Shown here piece after piece: positions 1 to 8,845 of a stretch of DNA of 64,000 nucleotides (position 1 is its first letter; every line of letters starts with the position of its first letter). The position numbers were made by a program, and so were the translations under genes. The notes beneath the pieces were generated by a model. The model searched no databases. It was given only the letters and a program-made list of their open reading frames with translations, and was not told the DNA's origin. The stretch comes from Dellaglioa algida DSM 15638 (GTDB lineage: Bacteria > Bacillota > Bacilli > Lactobacillales > Lactobacillaceae), in contig NZ_AZDI01000001.1 of assembly GCF_001434695.1 (NCBI RefSeq), forward strand, positions 269,198 to 333,197. The letters run 5' to 3'.

Positions 1-976
1 CATCTTCTAAACGTGCCGTAAGAACTTTTTCATTTCCGGCCTCTACGTTAGCAATGTTGGCTTCTGTACCATTACGGACTGAAACAAACATAGGTAAGAT
101 AGCGTCATTTTGGTCACGCACATAAAAGAATCTTTGATGATCCTTCATTGAAGTCATTAAGACAACATCGGGAATATCTAAATATTTTTCATCAAAATGG
201 CCAGAAAATACAGTTGGATATTCAACCAAGTTATTAACTTCTTCCAAAAGATCTTCGTCAACAATAATATGCCAACTTTGATTATTTTCAAGGGCATTAA
301 TCTGTGTTCTGATTGTTTCTTTACGTTTTTTTGAGTCAACTATGACATACTGCGTTGCTAATTTTTCAACATATTCGGTTGCCGTTTCAAGATCAATCGC
401 TTTGCCTAAAAAACGATGTCCTTGCGTTTGACGGCCAGACTCAATATTTAGAATGCTAAATGAAATTACCTCATTATCAAGTAACGCAACTAACCAACGA
501 ATTGGGCGAACATATTTAAAATCATAATTTGCCCAATGCATCATTGTAGGGAAAGTCATGGCTTCAATAACAGCTTTAATTTGAACCAAAATATCTTTGG
601 CCGCTTTTCCAGCAATAAATTTATTAACGTAAACGTATTCAACACCTTTTAATTCTTTAAAGGTGATTTCATCTGTTGTCACTCCTTGACCCCGAACAAA
701 TCCTTTAGCAGCATTTGACCAGTTTCCCTCGTCATCTAATGCAATTTTTTTTGCGGGTCCTTTAGCTTCTTCTTGAATATCTTCTTGTTTATCAGCCAAA
801 TCAGTTACTTCAACTGCAAGCCTTCTGGGCGTTGAGAAAGCTTTAACTTCCCCAAACGACAACCGTTGCTCTGTCAGAAAATCACTAACACGTTTAACTA
901 ATTGATTTTGACTCGGTGTCACAACATGAGCGGGTATTTCTTCTAACCCAATTTCTAATAAAAAGGAATGTGTCAT
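1..976 (-). CDS. glyS: Glycyl-tRNA synthetase beta subunit (partial, cut by window edge)
   Basis: This is the tetrameric (alpha2beta2) bacterial glycyl-tRNA synthetase beta chain, which supplies most tRNA contacts while GlyQ carries the aminoacylation site. Only about the first 325 codons are inside the window; the family is about 690 residues long. The protein opens [16 protein letters not shown], the typical family N-terminus, and continues with the conserved block around [20 protein letters not shown]. The ATG at 976 has an AAAGGAGG site nine bases upstream, inside the last codons of glyQ, and begins one base after the glyQ stop, so the pair is translationally coupled. It shares the glycine T-box upstream of glyQ. 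Confidence 0.96.
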   Translation of the reverse strand, partial: MTHSFLLEIGLEEIPAHVVTPSQNQLVKRVSDFLTEQRLSFGEVKAFSTPRRLAVEVTDLADKQEDIQEEAKGPAKKIALDDEGNWSNAAKGFVRGQGVTTDEITFKELKGVEYVYVNKFIAGKAAKDILVQIKAVIEAMTFPTMMHWANYDFKYVRPIRWLVALLDNEVISFSILNIESGRQTQGHRFLGKAIDLETATEYVEKLATQYVIVDSKKRKETIRTQINALENNQSWHIIVDEDLLEEVNNLVEYPTVFSGHFDEKYLDIPDVVLMTSMKDHQRFFYVRDQNDAILPMFVSVRNGTEANIANVEAGNEKVLTARLED

Positions 977-977
977 C

Positions 978-1895
978 TTATTTGTCCTCCTTTAATAACT
1001 TTTCACGAAGTTTTTCATCTTTAAGTAAAGGGTAACCTAATTTTTTACGCTCTTGAACAAAGACTTTAGCAATTGATTTTGCCATATTTCTAATTCTTGC
1101 TAAGTAACCGGCACGTTCAGTCACTGAAACAGCACCACGAGCATCCAATAAATTGAACGTATGGCTACACTTCAAAACATAATCATATGCGGGATGTACT
1201 AACCCATTAACAATTTGTTTCTTAGCTTCAGTTTCATAAACATCAAATAAATTAAATAACATTTCTTGATTACTTTCTTCAAATGAGTATTTAGAATTTT
1301 CGTATTCGGGTTCTTTGAAAATATCACCATACATAACACCATCAGCCCATTCAAGATCGTAAACACTCTCAACGTCTTGTATATATGAAGAGAGACGTTC
1401 TAAACCGTAAGTAACTTCACTGGTAACCGGATGAACTTCCAAACCACCAACCTGTTGGAAGTAAGTAAACTGAGTAACTTCCATTCCATCAAGCCAAACT
1501 TCCCAACCAACACCGGCACAACCCATTGACGGATTTTCCCAATTATCTTCAACAAATCGGATATCATGTTCAGCAGGATCGATACCTAATGCGCGTAAAC
1601 TATCCAAATACAAATCTTGAATGTTTGCGGGAGATGGTTTCATAACCACTTGGAATTGGTGATGTTGATAAAGACGGTTAGGATTTTCACCATAACGACC
1701 ATCTGCAGGACGTCTCGAAGGTTCCACATAAGCAGCATTCCATGGTTCGGGTCCAATTGCCCGTAAGAACGTGTAGGGACTCATAGTTCCGGCCCCTTTT
1801 TCCGTATCGTAAGCTTCCATCAGCATACAGCCTTGATCAGCCCAAAACTTTTGTAATGTCATGATAATATCTTGAACAGCTAACTTTTTTGACAT
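978..1895 (-). CDS. glyQ: Glycyl-tRNA synthetase alpha subunit
   Basis: Catalytic class II subunit that activates glycine and charges tRNA-Gly together with GlyS. The 305-residue product starts [20 protein letters not shown] and contains the family blocks [31 protein letters not shown] and [23 protein letters not shown] written here in part only. The reading frame is open nine codons further upstream, but the ATG at 1895 is chosen because an AAGGAGG site sits directly before it and the family begins here. It is the first gene of glyQ-glyS, preceded by a T-box leader, so expression should rise when uncharged tRNA-Gly accumulates. Confidence 0.97.
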   Translation of the reverse strand: MSKKLAVQDIIMTLQKFWADQGCMLMEAYDTEKGAGTMSPYTFLRAIGPEPWNAAYVEPSRRPADGRYGENPNRLYQHHQFQVVMKPSPANIQDLYLDSLRALGIDPAEHDIRFVEDNWENPSMGCAGVGWEVWLDGMEVTQFTYFQQVGGLEVHPVTSEVTYGLERLSSYIQDVESVYDLEWADGVMYGDIFKEPEYENSKYSFEESNQEMLFNLFDVYETEAKKQIVNGLVHPAYDYVLKCSHTFNLLDARGAVSVTERAGYLARIRNMAKSIAKVFVQERKKLGYPLLKDEKLREKLLKEDK

Positions 1896-1918
1896 GATAG
1901 TCCTCCTTATTTTTAAGC

Positions 1919-2127
1919 ACAAAAAAACCTATGCAGTCTTGTAGACCACATAGGGACGATTTTAATATCGCGGTTCCACCCTACTTCCGGTTAATTAACC
2001 GGCAGCTTCATTAACAAAGGACTCCGAAAACGCCAATAAAAATAATCAATTACTTAGCTCGCACTATTCTAAGTTCGCTTCAATAATTATGTTTACCTTT
2101 TTTCATCATAATCCTGCTATTTATTTC
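1919..2127 (-). promoter_or_regulatory. T-box leader, probably glycine-responsive, of glyQS
   Basis: Reading the minus strand, the T-box sequence AGGGTGGAACCGCG lies at 1982-1969, followed by a terminator hairpin and U-run. The variable base of the TGGN motif is A, which would pair with a U discriminator; bacterial tRNA-Gly carries U73, so this fits glycine. A perfect 16-base palindrome (1987-2002) is probably stem III. A GGC triplet at 2034-2032 is a possible specifier, but I could not fold stem I with certainty. The leader runs from the promoter at 2134-2162 to just before glyQ. This leader and its promoter fill the whole recO-glyQ gap. Confidence 0.9.
1921..1954 (-). terminator. T-box terminator of glyQS
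   Basis: The arms 1928-1933 (CCTATG on the plus strand) and 1949-1954 (CATAGG) are complementary, with a further four-base pairing inside after a two-base internal mismatch. On the minus strand the hairpin is followed by seven T residues. It competes with the antiterminator formed by the T-box sequence. Confidence 0.85.
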
Positions 2128-2133
2128 TTTATA

Positions 2134-2162
2134 ATCATAGTTTAGAAACAGTTATTTGTCAA
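2134..2162 (-). promoter_or_regulatory. Sigma-A promoter of glyQS leader
   Basis: On the minus strand a perfect TTGACA (2162-2157) is followed after 17 bases by TATGAT (2139-2134), five of six matches. It starts immediately beyond the recO stop codon and would begin transcription near 2127, at the left end of the T-box leader. Confidence 0.8.
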
Positions 2163-2942
2163 TTATATTTCGGTTTTTTTCTTTAATGACACCGGCCACG
2201 AACTCATTCCATCAATAAATTTTTTACTTTTTAAATTTAGACCAACACTATTATCATAAATAACATCAATAATCTGACGTAATTCTTTTTTAGTACGTTC
2301 AGCCACTTTAATAGAATTCAATTTATCAAGATTCACCACGGAAAACTGTCTTAAATAAAAAATTGCTTTTTGAGTGGCATGAAGTCGATTATTATCAAGA
2401 TACCAATGTTTGGAGCAAAGTAATCCCCCATACGCTTCAGAATAATCAAATTCTCCCTGGGTCTCTCCGCCAACGGCACACCCCTGTAATTGGGGTTGCA
2501 CACCAAAGACTGACAATAGCTGAATTTCAATAATATTGGTAATAATTTCTGCATCAAATTCTTCGTCAATTAATCGGATGGCCGTTGCCACTTTTTGATA
2601 CCAAACCGGAATAGGTTCGTTATCTTTAAATGCAGCATCAATCAAACTAAAAATATAAGTCGTATACGCGTTACTAACGATATCTTGTGAAATCATTTTT
2701 AATTGTTCAAACTCCTTGGCTGCATTAATGAATGAAAGTCCGTTATCGTTCAGGTTACCACTATAGGTACCAATCGTAAAAGGTAGCAATGCAGAAGATA
2801 ATTTAAAGCCACGTTTTCGTGCACCTTTAATAAAAAACATTTTTTTACCATAACGATTCGTTAAAAATTTAACCAGTAAATCGCGCTCTTTATATTCTTT
2901 GCGATAAAGTAAAATACCTTCAAACTCTTCATTATTCTGAAT
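2163..2942 (-). CDS. recO: DNA repair protein RecO, non-canonical start codon
   Basis: RecO acts in RecF-pathway recombinational repair, loading RecA and annealing strands. The recognisable family N-terminus (EEFEGILLYRKEYKERDLL, then KKMFFIKGARKRG) begins well upstream of the first in-frame ATG at 2840. In that 5' part no ATG, GTG or TTG occurs in frame: a TAG lies just upstream, then a strong GGAGG, then ATC ATT CAG. Initiation therefore probably uses ATT at 2942 (nine bases from GGAGG) or ATC at 2945 (six bases), giving 259-260 residues, the usual family length; starting at 2840 would lose the OB-fold N-terminus. A sequencing error at this codon is the alternative. The gene follows era but is separated from it by a terminator. 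Confidence 0.88.
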   Translation of the reverse strand: MQNNEEFEGILLYRKEYKERDLLVKFLTNRYGKKMFFIKGARKRGFKLSSALLPFTIGTYSGNLNDNGLSFINAAKEFEQLKMISQDIVSNAYTTYIFSLIDAAFKDNEPIPVWYQKVATAIRLIDEEFDAEIITNIIEIQLLSVFGVQPQLQGCAVGGETQGEFDYSEAYGGLLCSKHWYLDNNRLHATQKAIFYLRQFSVVNLDKLNSIKVAERTKKELRQIIDVIYDNSVGLNLKSKKFIDGMSSWPVSLKKKTEI

Positions 2943-2970
2943 GATGCTACACCTCCTTGTCTATACAAAT

Positions 2971-3003
2971 AAAAATCGGAACAAAAATTATCTTTGTTCC
3001 GAT
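2971..3003 (-). terminator. Terminator downstream of era
   Basis: Arms 2975-2985 and 2993-3003 are perfectly complementary over 11 bases with a seven-base loop, and on the minus strand the hairpin is followed by TTTTTATTT. It sits between the era stop and the recO ribosome binding site, so recO depends on read-through or on a promoter I could not identify. Confidence 0.85.
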
Positions 3004-3017
3004 CATTTATCTATTTT

Positions 3018-3923
3018 TTAATAATCATCTTCACGGTAACCGAATGCTTTTAAATCTGTTTGTTTATCGCGCCAATTTTTTTGAACTTTAACCCAAAGTT
3101 CTAAATAAACGCGATCTCCCATCATTGTTTCGATATCTTTTCTAGCCTTCACACCGATATCTTTTAGCATCTTACCGCCTTTACCAATGATAATTCCCTT
3201 TTGAGTTGGGCGTTCAACAATAATTGTTGCAGAAATATGCAATTTTTCTTCGTCTTCTTTTTTGATATCCTCGACTAAGACCGCAACTGAATGAGGAACT
3301 TCTTCACGTGTTAACTGCAAAACTTTTTCACGAATTAATTCGCCCATAACAAATCGTTCCGGATGATCCGTAATTTGATCTTCAGGGTAGAATTGTGGTC
3401 CTTCAGGTAATTCACTAACCAATGAATCTACAAGTTCGTCAACATTATTTCCTTTAAGTGCAGAAATTGGAAAAACTTCTTTGTAATCTAAAGATTCACG
3501 GTATGATTCTACAATGGCCAATATTTCATCAGGATGGATTTGGTCTATTTTATTGATAACTAAGTAAATTGGTTTCTTAGTATCTTTTAAACGATCAATA
3601 ATAAAGTTATCTCCGGGTCCTCGTTTCTCCATTGCGTTGACCATGAATAAAATAGCATCCACTTCTCCAAGCGTTGAAAGCGCAGATTTAACCATGAAAT
3701 CGCCTAGACGACTCTTAGGTTTATGGACACCGGGCGTATCAATAAAGACAATTTGTGCATCATCAGTCGTATAAATACCTTGAATTTTATTTCTAGTAGT
3801 TTGTGCTTTATCACTCATAATAGCAATTTTTTGGCCCATAACATTATTTAAAAATGTTGATTTACCAACATTAGGACGTCCTAAAATAGCCACAAATCCT
3901 GAATGAAATTTTTTATTTTGCAT
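3018..3923 (-). CDS. era: GTPase Era, 16S rRNA-binding ribosome assembly factor
   Basis: Era binds near the 3' end of 16S rRNA and couples 30S maturation to growth. The 301-residue protein has the P-loop GRPNVGKS at residues 15-22, the effector region with [21 protein letters not shown], a NKID base-recognition motif near residue 123, and a C-terminal KH domain with the [11 protein letters not shown] loop around residue 250. The ATG at 3923 has an AGAGGAG site about nine bases upstream. It follows dgkA by 42 bases in the ybeY-dgkA-era unit and is closed by a strong terminator. Confidence 0.97.
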   Translation of the reverse strand: MQNKKFHSGFVAILGRPNVGKSTFLNNVMGQKIAIMSDKAQTTRNKIQGIYTTDDAQIVFIDTPGVHKPKSRLGDFMVKSALSTLGEVDAILFMVNAMEKRGPGDNFIIDRLKDTKKPIYLVINKIDQIHPDEILAIVESYRESLDYKEVFPISALKGNNVDELVDSLVSELPEGPQFYPEDQITDHPERFVMGELIREKVLQLTREEVPHSVAVLVEDIKKEDEEKLHISATIIVERPTQKGIIIGKGGKMLKDIGVKARKDIETMMGDRVYLELWVKVQKNWRDKQTDLKAFGYREDDY

Positions 3924-3965
3924 TAATTAATTCTCCTCTTATTGTGTATCTTCTGTTTCAATTGA

Positions 3966-4364
3966 TTACTCAAAAAATAACTCTAACAGTTGTGGAATAA
4001 AAATTAGACATCCCACAATCATAGCGAAAAGTGCTGATAACAAAACCGCCGCGGCAGACATATCTTTAACCTTTTTCGCAATCTCGTTGTATTTATTACC
4101 AGTCGTTAAATCAACTAGGTTTTCAATAACTGTGTTCCAAACCTCATTGATAATAACCATACTAATACTTAAAGCCAGCCATAACCATTCCGTTTCAGAA
4201 ATTTGAAAGATAGCTGCGCAAATGGATACAAATACCATCATTGCCACATGTTTTTTCATATTTCTTTCTTCTTTAAAAACCGTAACAAGTCCATCTAAAG
4301 AATGACCTAATGACGATAAAAATGTTCGATTTTTTTTAATTTGGCGCTTATCGTTTAAGGCCAT
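3966..4364 (-). CDS. dgkA: Undecaprenol/diacylglycerol kinase, DgkA family
   Basis: Small integral membrane kinase; in Gram-positive bacteria the family mainly phosphorylates undecaprenol, recycling the lipid carrier of wall synthesis. From the ATG at 4364 the product is 132 residues with three transmembrane segments (roughly 40-58, 63-80 and 106-126). The family core is visible: an EERNMKKH segment before the first helix and INEVWNTVIENLVDL then KKVKDMSAAAVL. The frame is open further upstream to 4430, but that extension lies inside ybeY and does not match the family. The 17-base overlap with ybeY, and no clear ribosome binding site of its own, suggest translational coupling; an ATG at 4370 is possible. 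Confidence 0.9.
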   Translation of the reverse strand: MALNDKRQIKKNRTFLSSLGHSLDGLVTVFKEERNMKKHVAMMVFVSICAAIFQISETEWLWLALSISMVIINEVWNTVIENLVDLTTGNKYNEIAKKVKDMSAAAVLLSALFAMIVGCLIFIPQLLELFFE

Positions 4365-4833
4365 AAGCATCAAGTATCTCAGTTTGTAAGCCAAACATTT
4401 CTTTTTCATCTTCAGGTTCCATATGATCATAACCGTTTAGATGTAAAAAGCCATGTACAGTTAAAAAACCAAGTTCCCGTTCGTAAGAATGACCATAATC
4501 AACTGCTTGCTCAGCAACCTTTTCCGTTGAAATCATGATATCACCAATATTTTTAGCAATTTCTGGCATTTCCATATCCTCATCGGTAGGGAAAATAATC
4601 GGCATATCATCGCCGTCCTCTTCAATTGCAAAACTGATAACATCTGTTGGTCGATCAACATTACGATATTCCCGATTAATTTTATGAATTTCTTCGTTAT
4701 TCATTAAAGTTACTGACATTTCCGTATCATCTGGTAACTCAATTTTCTTACCCGCGAAATCAAGAATTTCTTTAATTAATTTAATATTTTTTTCTGGTTC
4801 TGCTTCAGTATGGTCAAAAATTTCTAAATCCAT
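4348..4833 (-). CDS. ybeY: Endoribonuclease YbeY, rRNA maturation factor
   Basis: Single-strand-specific metalloendoribonuclease acting in 16S rRNA 3' maturation and ribosome quality control. The 161-residue product carries the zinc motif HGFLHLNGYDH near its C-terminus and the block YRNVDRPTDVISF near residue 60. The ATG at 4833 (MDLEIFD) is preferred over a frame open to 4917 because the family starts here, an AGAGGG site lies eight bases upstream, and the upstream stretch contains the promoter. In many relatives phoH precedes ybeY; here yqeY and rpsU lie upstream with no phoH between. Confidence 0.95.
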   Translation of the reverse strand: MDLEIFDHTEAEPEKNIKLIKEILDFAGKKIELPDDTEMSVTLMNNEEIHKINREYRNVDRPTDVISFAIEEDGDDMPIIFPTDEDMEMPEIAKNIGDIMISTEKVAEQAVDYGHSYERELGFLTVHGFLHLNGYDHMEPEDEKEMFGLQTEILDAYGLKR

Positions 4834-4888
4834 AATAGCCCTCTTTAAATTCATTTTATATGTCCTAAAGTTACTTAACTCAAATAAT

Positions 4889-4917
4889 AGCATATTTTTA
4901 AGACTAACTAAAGTCAA
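4889..4917 (-). promoter_or_regulatory. Promoter of ybeY-dgkA-era
   Basis: Minus-strand TTGACT (4917-4912) and TATGCT (4894-4889) are separated by 17 bases. The position is consistent with a short leader ahead of ybeY and lies after the yqeY terminator. Confidence 0.6.
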
Positions 4918-4952
4918 TTAGGCGTTTCTTTATCCTTTTGCCTAATTAACAA

Positions 4953-4993
4953 AAAAAGGAATCACAATTCAAATTGAATTGTGATTCCTTTTT
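4953..4993 (-). terminator. Terminator downstream of yqeY
   Basis: A nearly perfect inverted repeat: 20-base arms at 4953-4972 and 4974-4993 around one central base, with A-rich and T-rich ends that act as the U-tract. It closes rpsU-yqeY on the minus strand. Confidence 0.9.
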
Positions 4994-4994
4994 G

Positions 4995-5438
4995 CTAATT
5001 TAATAATGATTTAACTGTCTCACTAATAACCTTACCATCAGCGCGTCCCTTAAGTTTAGGAATAACCGCACCCATGACTTTCCCAAAATCTGCTTTTGAA
5101 GTTGCCCCAACTTGTGAAATAACTTCTTTCACAATATCAGTAACTTCTTCGGCCGATAATTGTTCAGGTAAATAATTTTCGACAATTTTAATTTCCATAT
5201 CAAGACTTTCTAAAAGATCGTCTCGACCAGCACTTTTGAATTCCGCATAAGATTCTTTACGTTGTTTTAACTCGCGAGCCAATAAAACAGTTTCATCATC
5301 GGTTGATAATTCATGACCTGCTTTAATTTCTTCGTTCGTAACAGCTGCTTTAAGCATTCTTACGGTACTTAAAGTTTGTTTATCTTTTGCTTTCATCGCT
5401 TGTTTTAAATCGTTATTAAGTGTTTCTAATAGACTCAA
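4995..5438 (-). CDS. yqeY: YqeY / GatB-YqeY domain protein
   Basis: A 147-residue helical protein related to the tail domain of the GatB amidotransferase subunit; its free-standing role is not firmly established, though tRNA binding is often assumed. The sequence shows the family pattern MSLLETLNNDLKQAMKAKDK, then AGRDDLLESLDMEIKIVENYLPEQL, and ends in GRADGKVISETVKSLL. Translation starts at TTG (5438-5436), supported by a GGAGG eight bases upstream. It follows rpsU by 18 bases and is co-transcribed with it. Confidence 0.92.
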   Translation of the reverse strand: MSLLETLNNDLKQAMKAKDKQTLSTVRMLKAAVTNEEIKAGHELSTDDETVLLARELKQRKESYAEFKSAGRDDLLESLDMEIKIVENYLPEQLSAEEVTDIVKEVISQVGATSKADFGKVMGAVIPKLKGRADGKVISETVKSLLN

Positions 5439-5456
5439 CGTTGATTCCTCCCTAGA

Positions 5457-5645
5457 CTAGAAGCGTTTCTTAGTTGTTTTACGCTTTCTTGCTGCTTCGG
5501 ATTTCTTCTTACGTTTCACACTTGGCTTTTCATAGAATTCGCGTTTACGGTATTCTTGTAATGTACCTGTTTTAGAAACGGAACGTTTAAAGCGACGAAG
5601 AGCATCATCGAGAGATTCGTTTTTACGTACGACTGTCTTTGACAT
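5457..5645 (-). CDS. rpsU: 30S ribosomal protein S21
   Basis: Small basic ribosomal protein of the 30S platform near the mRNA exit, affecting initiation. The 62-residue sequence is a typical S21: [20 protein letters not shown] at the N-terminus and a lysine/arginine-rich C-terminus. The start has a strong GGAGGG site. A consensus-like promoter lies about 75 bases upstream, and yqeY follows in the same unit. Confidence 0.98.
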   Translation of the reverse strand: MSKTVVRKNESLDDALRRFKRSVSKTGTLQEYRKREFYEKPSVKRKKKSEAARKRKTTKKRF

Positions 5646-5720
5646 AGATATCCCTCCCTCCGAGCTTGAATGTAACCGTCTTTTTATGCATTAAGTTGCA
5701 TCGTCAAACTGTCCTTGTTC

Positions 5721-5749
5721 ATTATAACCAAAGTCTCAATCGACGTCAA
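5721..5749 (-). promoter_or_regulatory. Strong promoter of rpsU-yqeY
   Basis: Minus-strand TTGACG (5749-5744), a 17-base spacer, and a perfect TATAAT (5726-5721). It is among the best promoter matches in the window, as expected for a ribosomal protein gene. The leader is about 70 bases. Confidence 0.85.
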
Positions 5750-5820
5750 TAAATCTTTTATAAAATATTTAAGATAACCTCATAATTCATGTTTTATCTT
5801 CTTTTTTGACATTTATCTAA

Positions 5821-6711
5821 TTAATTCATACCAAGTTCAGCTAATAAATTAGGGTTAAATACGTTCTCTTTAAACATTGTTATTTCCTTTTTATATGGTG
5901 ATTGTTGCGTTTTTTTGTCTAAACCTACGTAAGGCGTTTCTAATATTTTAGGAACGGTGGCAAATCTTTCATCATGAACAATACTGTTCAACGCCTCAAA
6001 TCCAATTTCACCGAAACCGATATTAGCGTGTCTATCCTTATGACTACCCTGAATATTTTTTGAATCATTAATATGAAAAACTTTTAATCGATCAATTCCG
6101 ATAACATCATCAAAATGTTTAATAACTGATTCAAAATCGGTTTTAATATCATAGCCCGCATCGCTAGTATGACAAGTATCAAAAGTAACAGATAACTTAT
6201 CATTTAACTTCACGCCATTAATCATTTGTGCAATTTCTTCAAATGATCTCCCGACCTCAGTCCCTTTACCCGCCATCGTTTCAATGGCAATTTGAATCGT
6301 TTGGTCGGGCGTCAACACTTCATTTAATCCCTCAATAATATGATTAATTGCGGCATCTGCACCTGCACCAACATGTGCCCCTGGATGAAGTGTCATCTGA
6401 GTAGCTCCTAATGCTTCGGCACGATCTATTTCAGCTTTCAAAAAATCAATTGCAAAAGAAAAGTTTTCTGGTTTAACGGTATTACCTAAATTTATTATAT
6501 ATGGTGCATGGACAACGATATCACTTAATCCGTGTTCCGCCATAAATGCCTGCCCTTTTGGAATGTTCATCTCAGAAACATCTTTACGTCTTGTGTTTTG
6601 AGGAGCCCCTGTGTAGATCATAAATGTACTTGCGCCGTTACTTGCAGCTTCCTCAGCAGAACCGAGTAACATTTCTTTCCCCTTCATCCCAACGTGTGAT
6701 CCTATCAACAT
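5821..6711 (-). CDS. nfo: Endonuclease IV (AP endonuclease)
   Basis: Zinc-dependent class II AP endonuclease that cuts the backbone 5' of abasic sites in base excision repair. The 296-residue TIM barrel shows family blocks MLIGSHVGM at the start, THLHPGAH-like [12 protein letters not shown] near residue 112, [25 protein letters not shown] and [10 protein letters not shown], which supply the metal ligands. The ATG at 6711 has an AAAGGGG site. It is a single-gene unit between rpsU and the teichoic acid cluster, with an extended -10 promoter upstream. Confidence 0.96.
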   Translation of the reverse strand: MLIGSHVGMKGKEMLLGSAEEAASNGASTFMIYTGAPQNTRRKDVSEMNIPKGQAFMAEHGLSDIVVHAPYIINLGNTVKPENFSFAIDFLKAEIDRAEALGATQMTLHPGAHVGAGADAAINHIIEGLNEVLTPDQTIQIAIETMAGKGTEVGRSFEEIAQMINGVKLNDKLSVTFDTCHTSDAGYDIKTDFESVIKHFDDVIGIDRLKVFHINDSKNIQGSHKDRHANIGFGEIGFEALNSIVHDERFATVPKILETPYVGLDKKTQQSPYKKEITMFKENVFNPNLLAELGMN

Positions 6712-6748
6712 GATTCACTACCCCTTTTCCGTTTTTTTAATTATTAAT

Positions 6749-6757
6749 ATTATACCA
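6749..6757 (-). promoter_or_regulatory. Extended -10 promoter of nfo
   Basis: The minus strand reads TGGTATAAT, a perfect -10 preceded by the TGn extension. There is no convincing -35 hexamer. It lies 38 bases upstream of the nfo start codon, after the terminator of the neighbouring operon. Confidence 0.55.
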
Positions 6758-6765
6758 TTTATTAT

Positions 6766-6814
6766 AAAAAAAGATTTAGAAAACCCGTTTTACGGCAAGT
6801 TTTCTAAATCTTTT
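6766..6814 (-). terminator. Terminator downstream of the tagG-like gene
   Basis: Arms 6769-6784 and 6799-6814 are perfectly complementary over 16 bases, with a short inner hairpin and a T-rich 3' side on the minus strand. It closes the three-gene cell-surface operon. Confidence 0.9.
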
Positions 6815-6821
6815 CTTCTAA

Positions 6822-7631
6822 TTAAATTAAATCAACGAAATGAGCTCTAAATTTATAATGTAGATGTGATCCCACTAAGAGGAACATCAATGTAATTGAC
6901 CAAAACAACAACAGTTGAGTTGGATGGTCAAAGAACCAGCCTTCACTCAAAAAACTCTCTCTAAATCCTGCAACTAAATAGTTAAACGGATTAATTTGTA
7001 AAATCCTTACAAAAACTTTTGGAAAACTACCTGAGTTCAAATTGAATAAAATCCCAGACATGTAAAACAACATTCTCATGATTGATTGGAGCGCGATATA
7101 ATAATCACGAGCCAAAATTGAGATTGTCGAATTAAAAATACCGAAAGAGAATAAAAATACAATCATACAAAAGAAGTAATAAATATACTGTAACCAGTAT
7201 ATTGTCGGTGTCACGCCGGACAATAATAAGACGATGATACTGAAACCAAACATGACCCAGTATGCAGTCATCTGGCTAATCATCCGAATAGTCGGTAAAA
7301 CGCTGACTGGAAACTTCATTTTAGCAACCAATCCAACCTTCTCATAAACGCTACGAGACATGCCAAGTACACTTGCATTTATGAATAACCATGGTGCTAT
7401 CCCGACCATCATCCAGGCAAAGTAATTAACACCATCGATTTGTTGACCCGCATGCAATGCCACTCCGAAAACAAGATAGTAAATTCCGATTTGAATCATT
7501 GGGTTCAAGAACTCCCAAGCAATTCCTAGGTAATGACTCTGGTAAGTTGCTCGATCTTCATACTTTGAAACTCTAAATATGATTGGTAAATTTTCAAATT
7601 GCTCTCTTATAATTGAAATAACTTTTTTCAA
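6822..7631 (-). CDS. ABC-2 type (teichoic acid/polysaccharide) export permease, TagG-like
   Basis: Membrane subunit of the kind that exports wall teichoic acid or other polymers with a separate ATPase (TagH-like). The 269-residue protein has about six transmembrane helices and the family pattern of an N-terminal amphipathic stretch (SKYEDRATYQSHYLGIAWEF), then PMIQIGIYYLVFG, and the ISILARDYY loop near residue 173. It follows the glycerophosphotransferase gene by 18 bases and ends in a strong terminator. No ATPase gene lies in the operon or elsewhere in the window, so the partner must be encoded elsewhere. The substrate is inferred from the neighbour. Confidence 0.82.
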   Translation of the reverse strand: MKKVISIIREQFENLPIIFRVSKYEDRATYQSHYLGIAWEFLNPMIQIGIYYLVFGVALHAGQQIDGVNYFAWMMVGIAPWLFINASVLGMSRSVYEKVGLVAKMKFPVSVLPTIRMISQMTAYWVMFGFSIIVLLLSGVTPTIYWLQYIYYFFCMIVFLFSFGIFNSTISILARDYYIALQSIMRMLFYMSGILFNLNSGSFPKVFVRILQINPFNYLVAGFRESFLSEGWFFDHPTQLLLFWSITLMFLLVGSHLHYKFRAHFVDLI

Positions 7632-7649
7632 TACGTTGACGCTCCTTAT

Positions 7650-8819
7650 TTACTTAAAATAATAATCCAGAACACGCTTCGTTGCGTATCCATCATTAGC
7701 TGTATTCCATAATAAATTAAATGTGTCTAATTGTCTATCACTATTTTGAACTTTTTGATAGGCATTAACCAGTTCACTCATAGTTTGCACAATTGGTCCT
7801 GGTGCCCACTCATGAAAGTCAGATTGAATACCAATACTATCTTTATAGGATTGATAATCGAAACAATAAAATAATATTTGTTCCGCGTTAGGCAGTAGAC
7901 TAAAATCAAAAACAACAGACGAGTAATCAGTGATCAAACAATTCGTAATAGTCAATAATTCACCGGTAGAGTAATCATCTATCCAAACGATATCTTTGGA
8001 CAAAATTGATTTTAGTTCAATTTCTTTATCCCGCAAATGTGGATGTAATTTAATAATTAACTTTGTTTCATCATCTAAAAGTTTTTGAATACCGGAAAAA
8101 TCCCCGGGCATTTCTAATGTGACATCTCCACTTATATTTTCCCGATAGGTGGGAGCATACAAGATAACTTTTTTATTCTTTAAATTGGGGTAACTGGCAA
8201 AAATATTATTTTTCATTTTATTTTGCCAATCAATATTTTGAAATTTATCTGAGGCAGGATAGCCAATTTCTAAAATCCTATCAGTATCAATATGATAACT
8301 TTGTTCAAATATGGCACCCATTTTGGTTGACCCAACGATAAAATTATCAAACTGGTCATAAACTGCCTGAAATCTTTTTTTATCTGAATCCGAACGGTTG
8401 TTTGTTTTAGGTTCATCCCAACCAAATGATTTAATTGCCCCATTTGCATGCCACAATTGAACTATTTTCGTTGATTTTTTTGTATACATAGTCGCTAAGA
8501 AAGCAAAGTAATTATCAACAAAAAGTAGACTGCTTTTAGAAATTAAAGGAATTAGATTTAACACAAAAGAGATGTTTTCAACAAACATTTTTGTTTCGAT
8601 ACCTATTTTTTGAATTTCTATGGCTTCTAATTCCATTGAAGGACGATAAAAAACAATTAAGTGTTGCTTACGCGCTAAACATCTTTCATTCAATCGTTGA
8701 ATAAAATCAATGTTGCCTCCAAAACTCATTAAATAAGAAACGTTATCACTCTTTTTAGAGAAACTTATTATCGACATTATTTTGATAAGAAATAAGAAGA
8801 GATTTTTTTTAATTTGCAT
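7650..8819 (-). CDS. CDP-glycerol glycerophosphotransferase family protein (TagB/TagF-like)
   Basis: Family enzymes transfer glycerol phosphate from CDP-glycerol onto lipid-linked saccharides or growing poly(glycerol phosphate) at the inner membrane face. The 389-residue length fits TagB-type primases better than the longer TagF polymerases, but sequence alone does not separate them. Family blocks are visible: LWHANGAIKSFGWD near residue 122, VILYAPTYRE near 217, KLHPHLRD, and the TDYSSVVFDFSLL nucleotide-binding motif near 298. An N-terminal hydrophobic segment (residues 5-20) may aid membrane association. It starts 26 bases after the yitT-like gene and is followed by the TagG-like permease. 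Confidence 0.88.
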   Translation of the reverse strand: MQIKKNLFLFLIKIMSIISFSKKSDNVSYLMSFGGNIDFIQRLNERCLARKQHLIVFYRPSMELEAIEIQKIGIETKMFVENISFVLNLIPLISKSSLLFVDNYFAFLATMYTKKSTKIVQLWHANGAIKSFGWDEPKTNNRSDSDKKRFQAVYDQFDNFIVGSTKMGAIFEQSYHIDTDRILEIGYPASDKFQNIDWQNKMKNNIFASYPNLKNKKVILYAPTYRENISGDVTLEMPGDFSGIQKLLDDETKLIIKLHPHLRDKEIELKSILSKDIVWIDDYSTGELLTITNCLITDYSSVVFDFSLLPNAEQILFYCFDYQSYKDSIGIQSDFHEWAPGPIVQTMSELVNAYQKVQNSDRQLDTFNLLWNTANDGYATKRVLDYYFK

Positions 8820-8845
8820 AACTCAATAATCCTTTAATTTATAAT

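Noticed and set aside
1896..1922. N-terminal extension of glyQ
   Set aside because: It overlaps the T-box terminator U-tract and the ribosome binding site used by the ATG at 1895.
5457..5645. Lysine/arginine-rich short gene considered as a toxin or phage protein
   Set aside because: It is a full-length, typical ribosomal protein S21.
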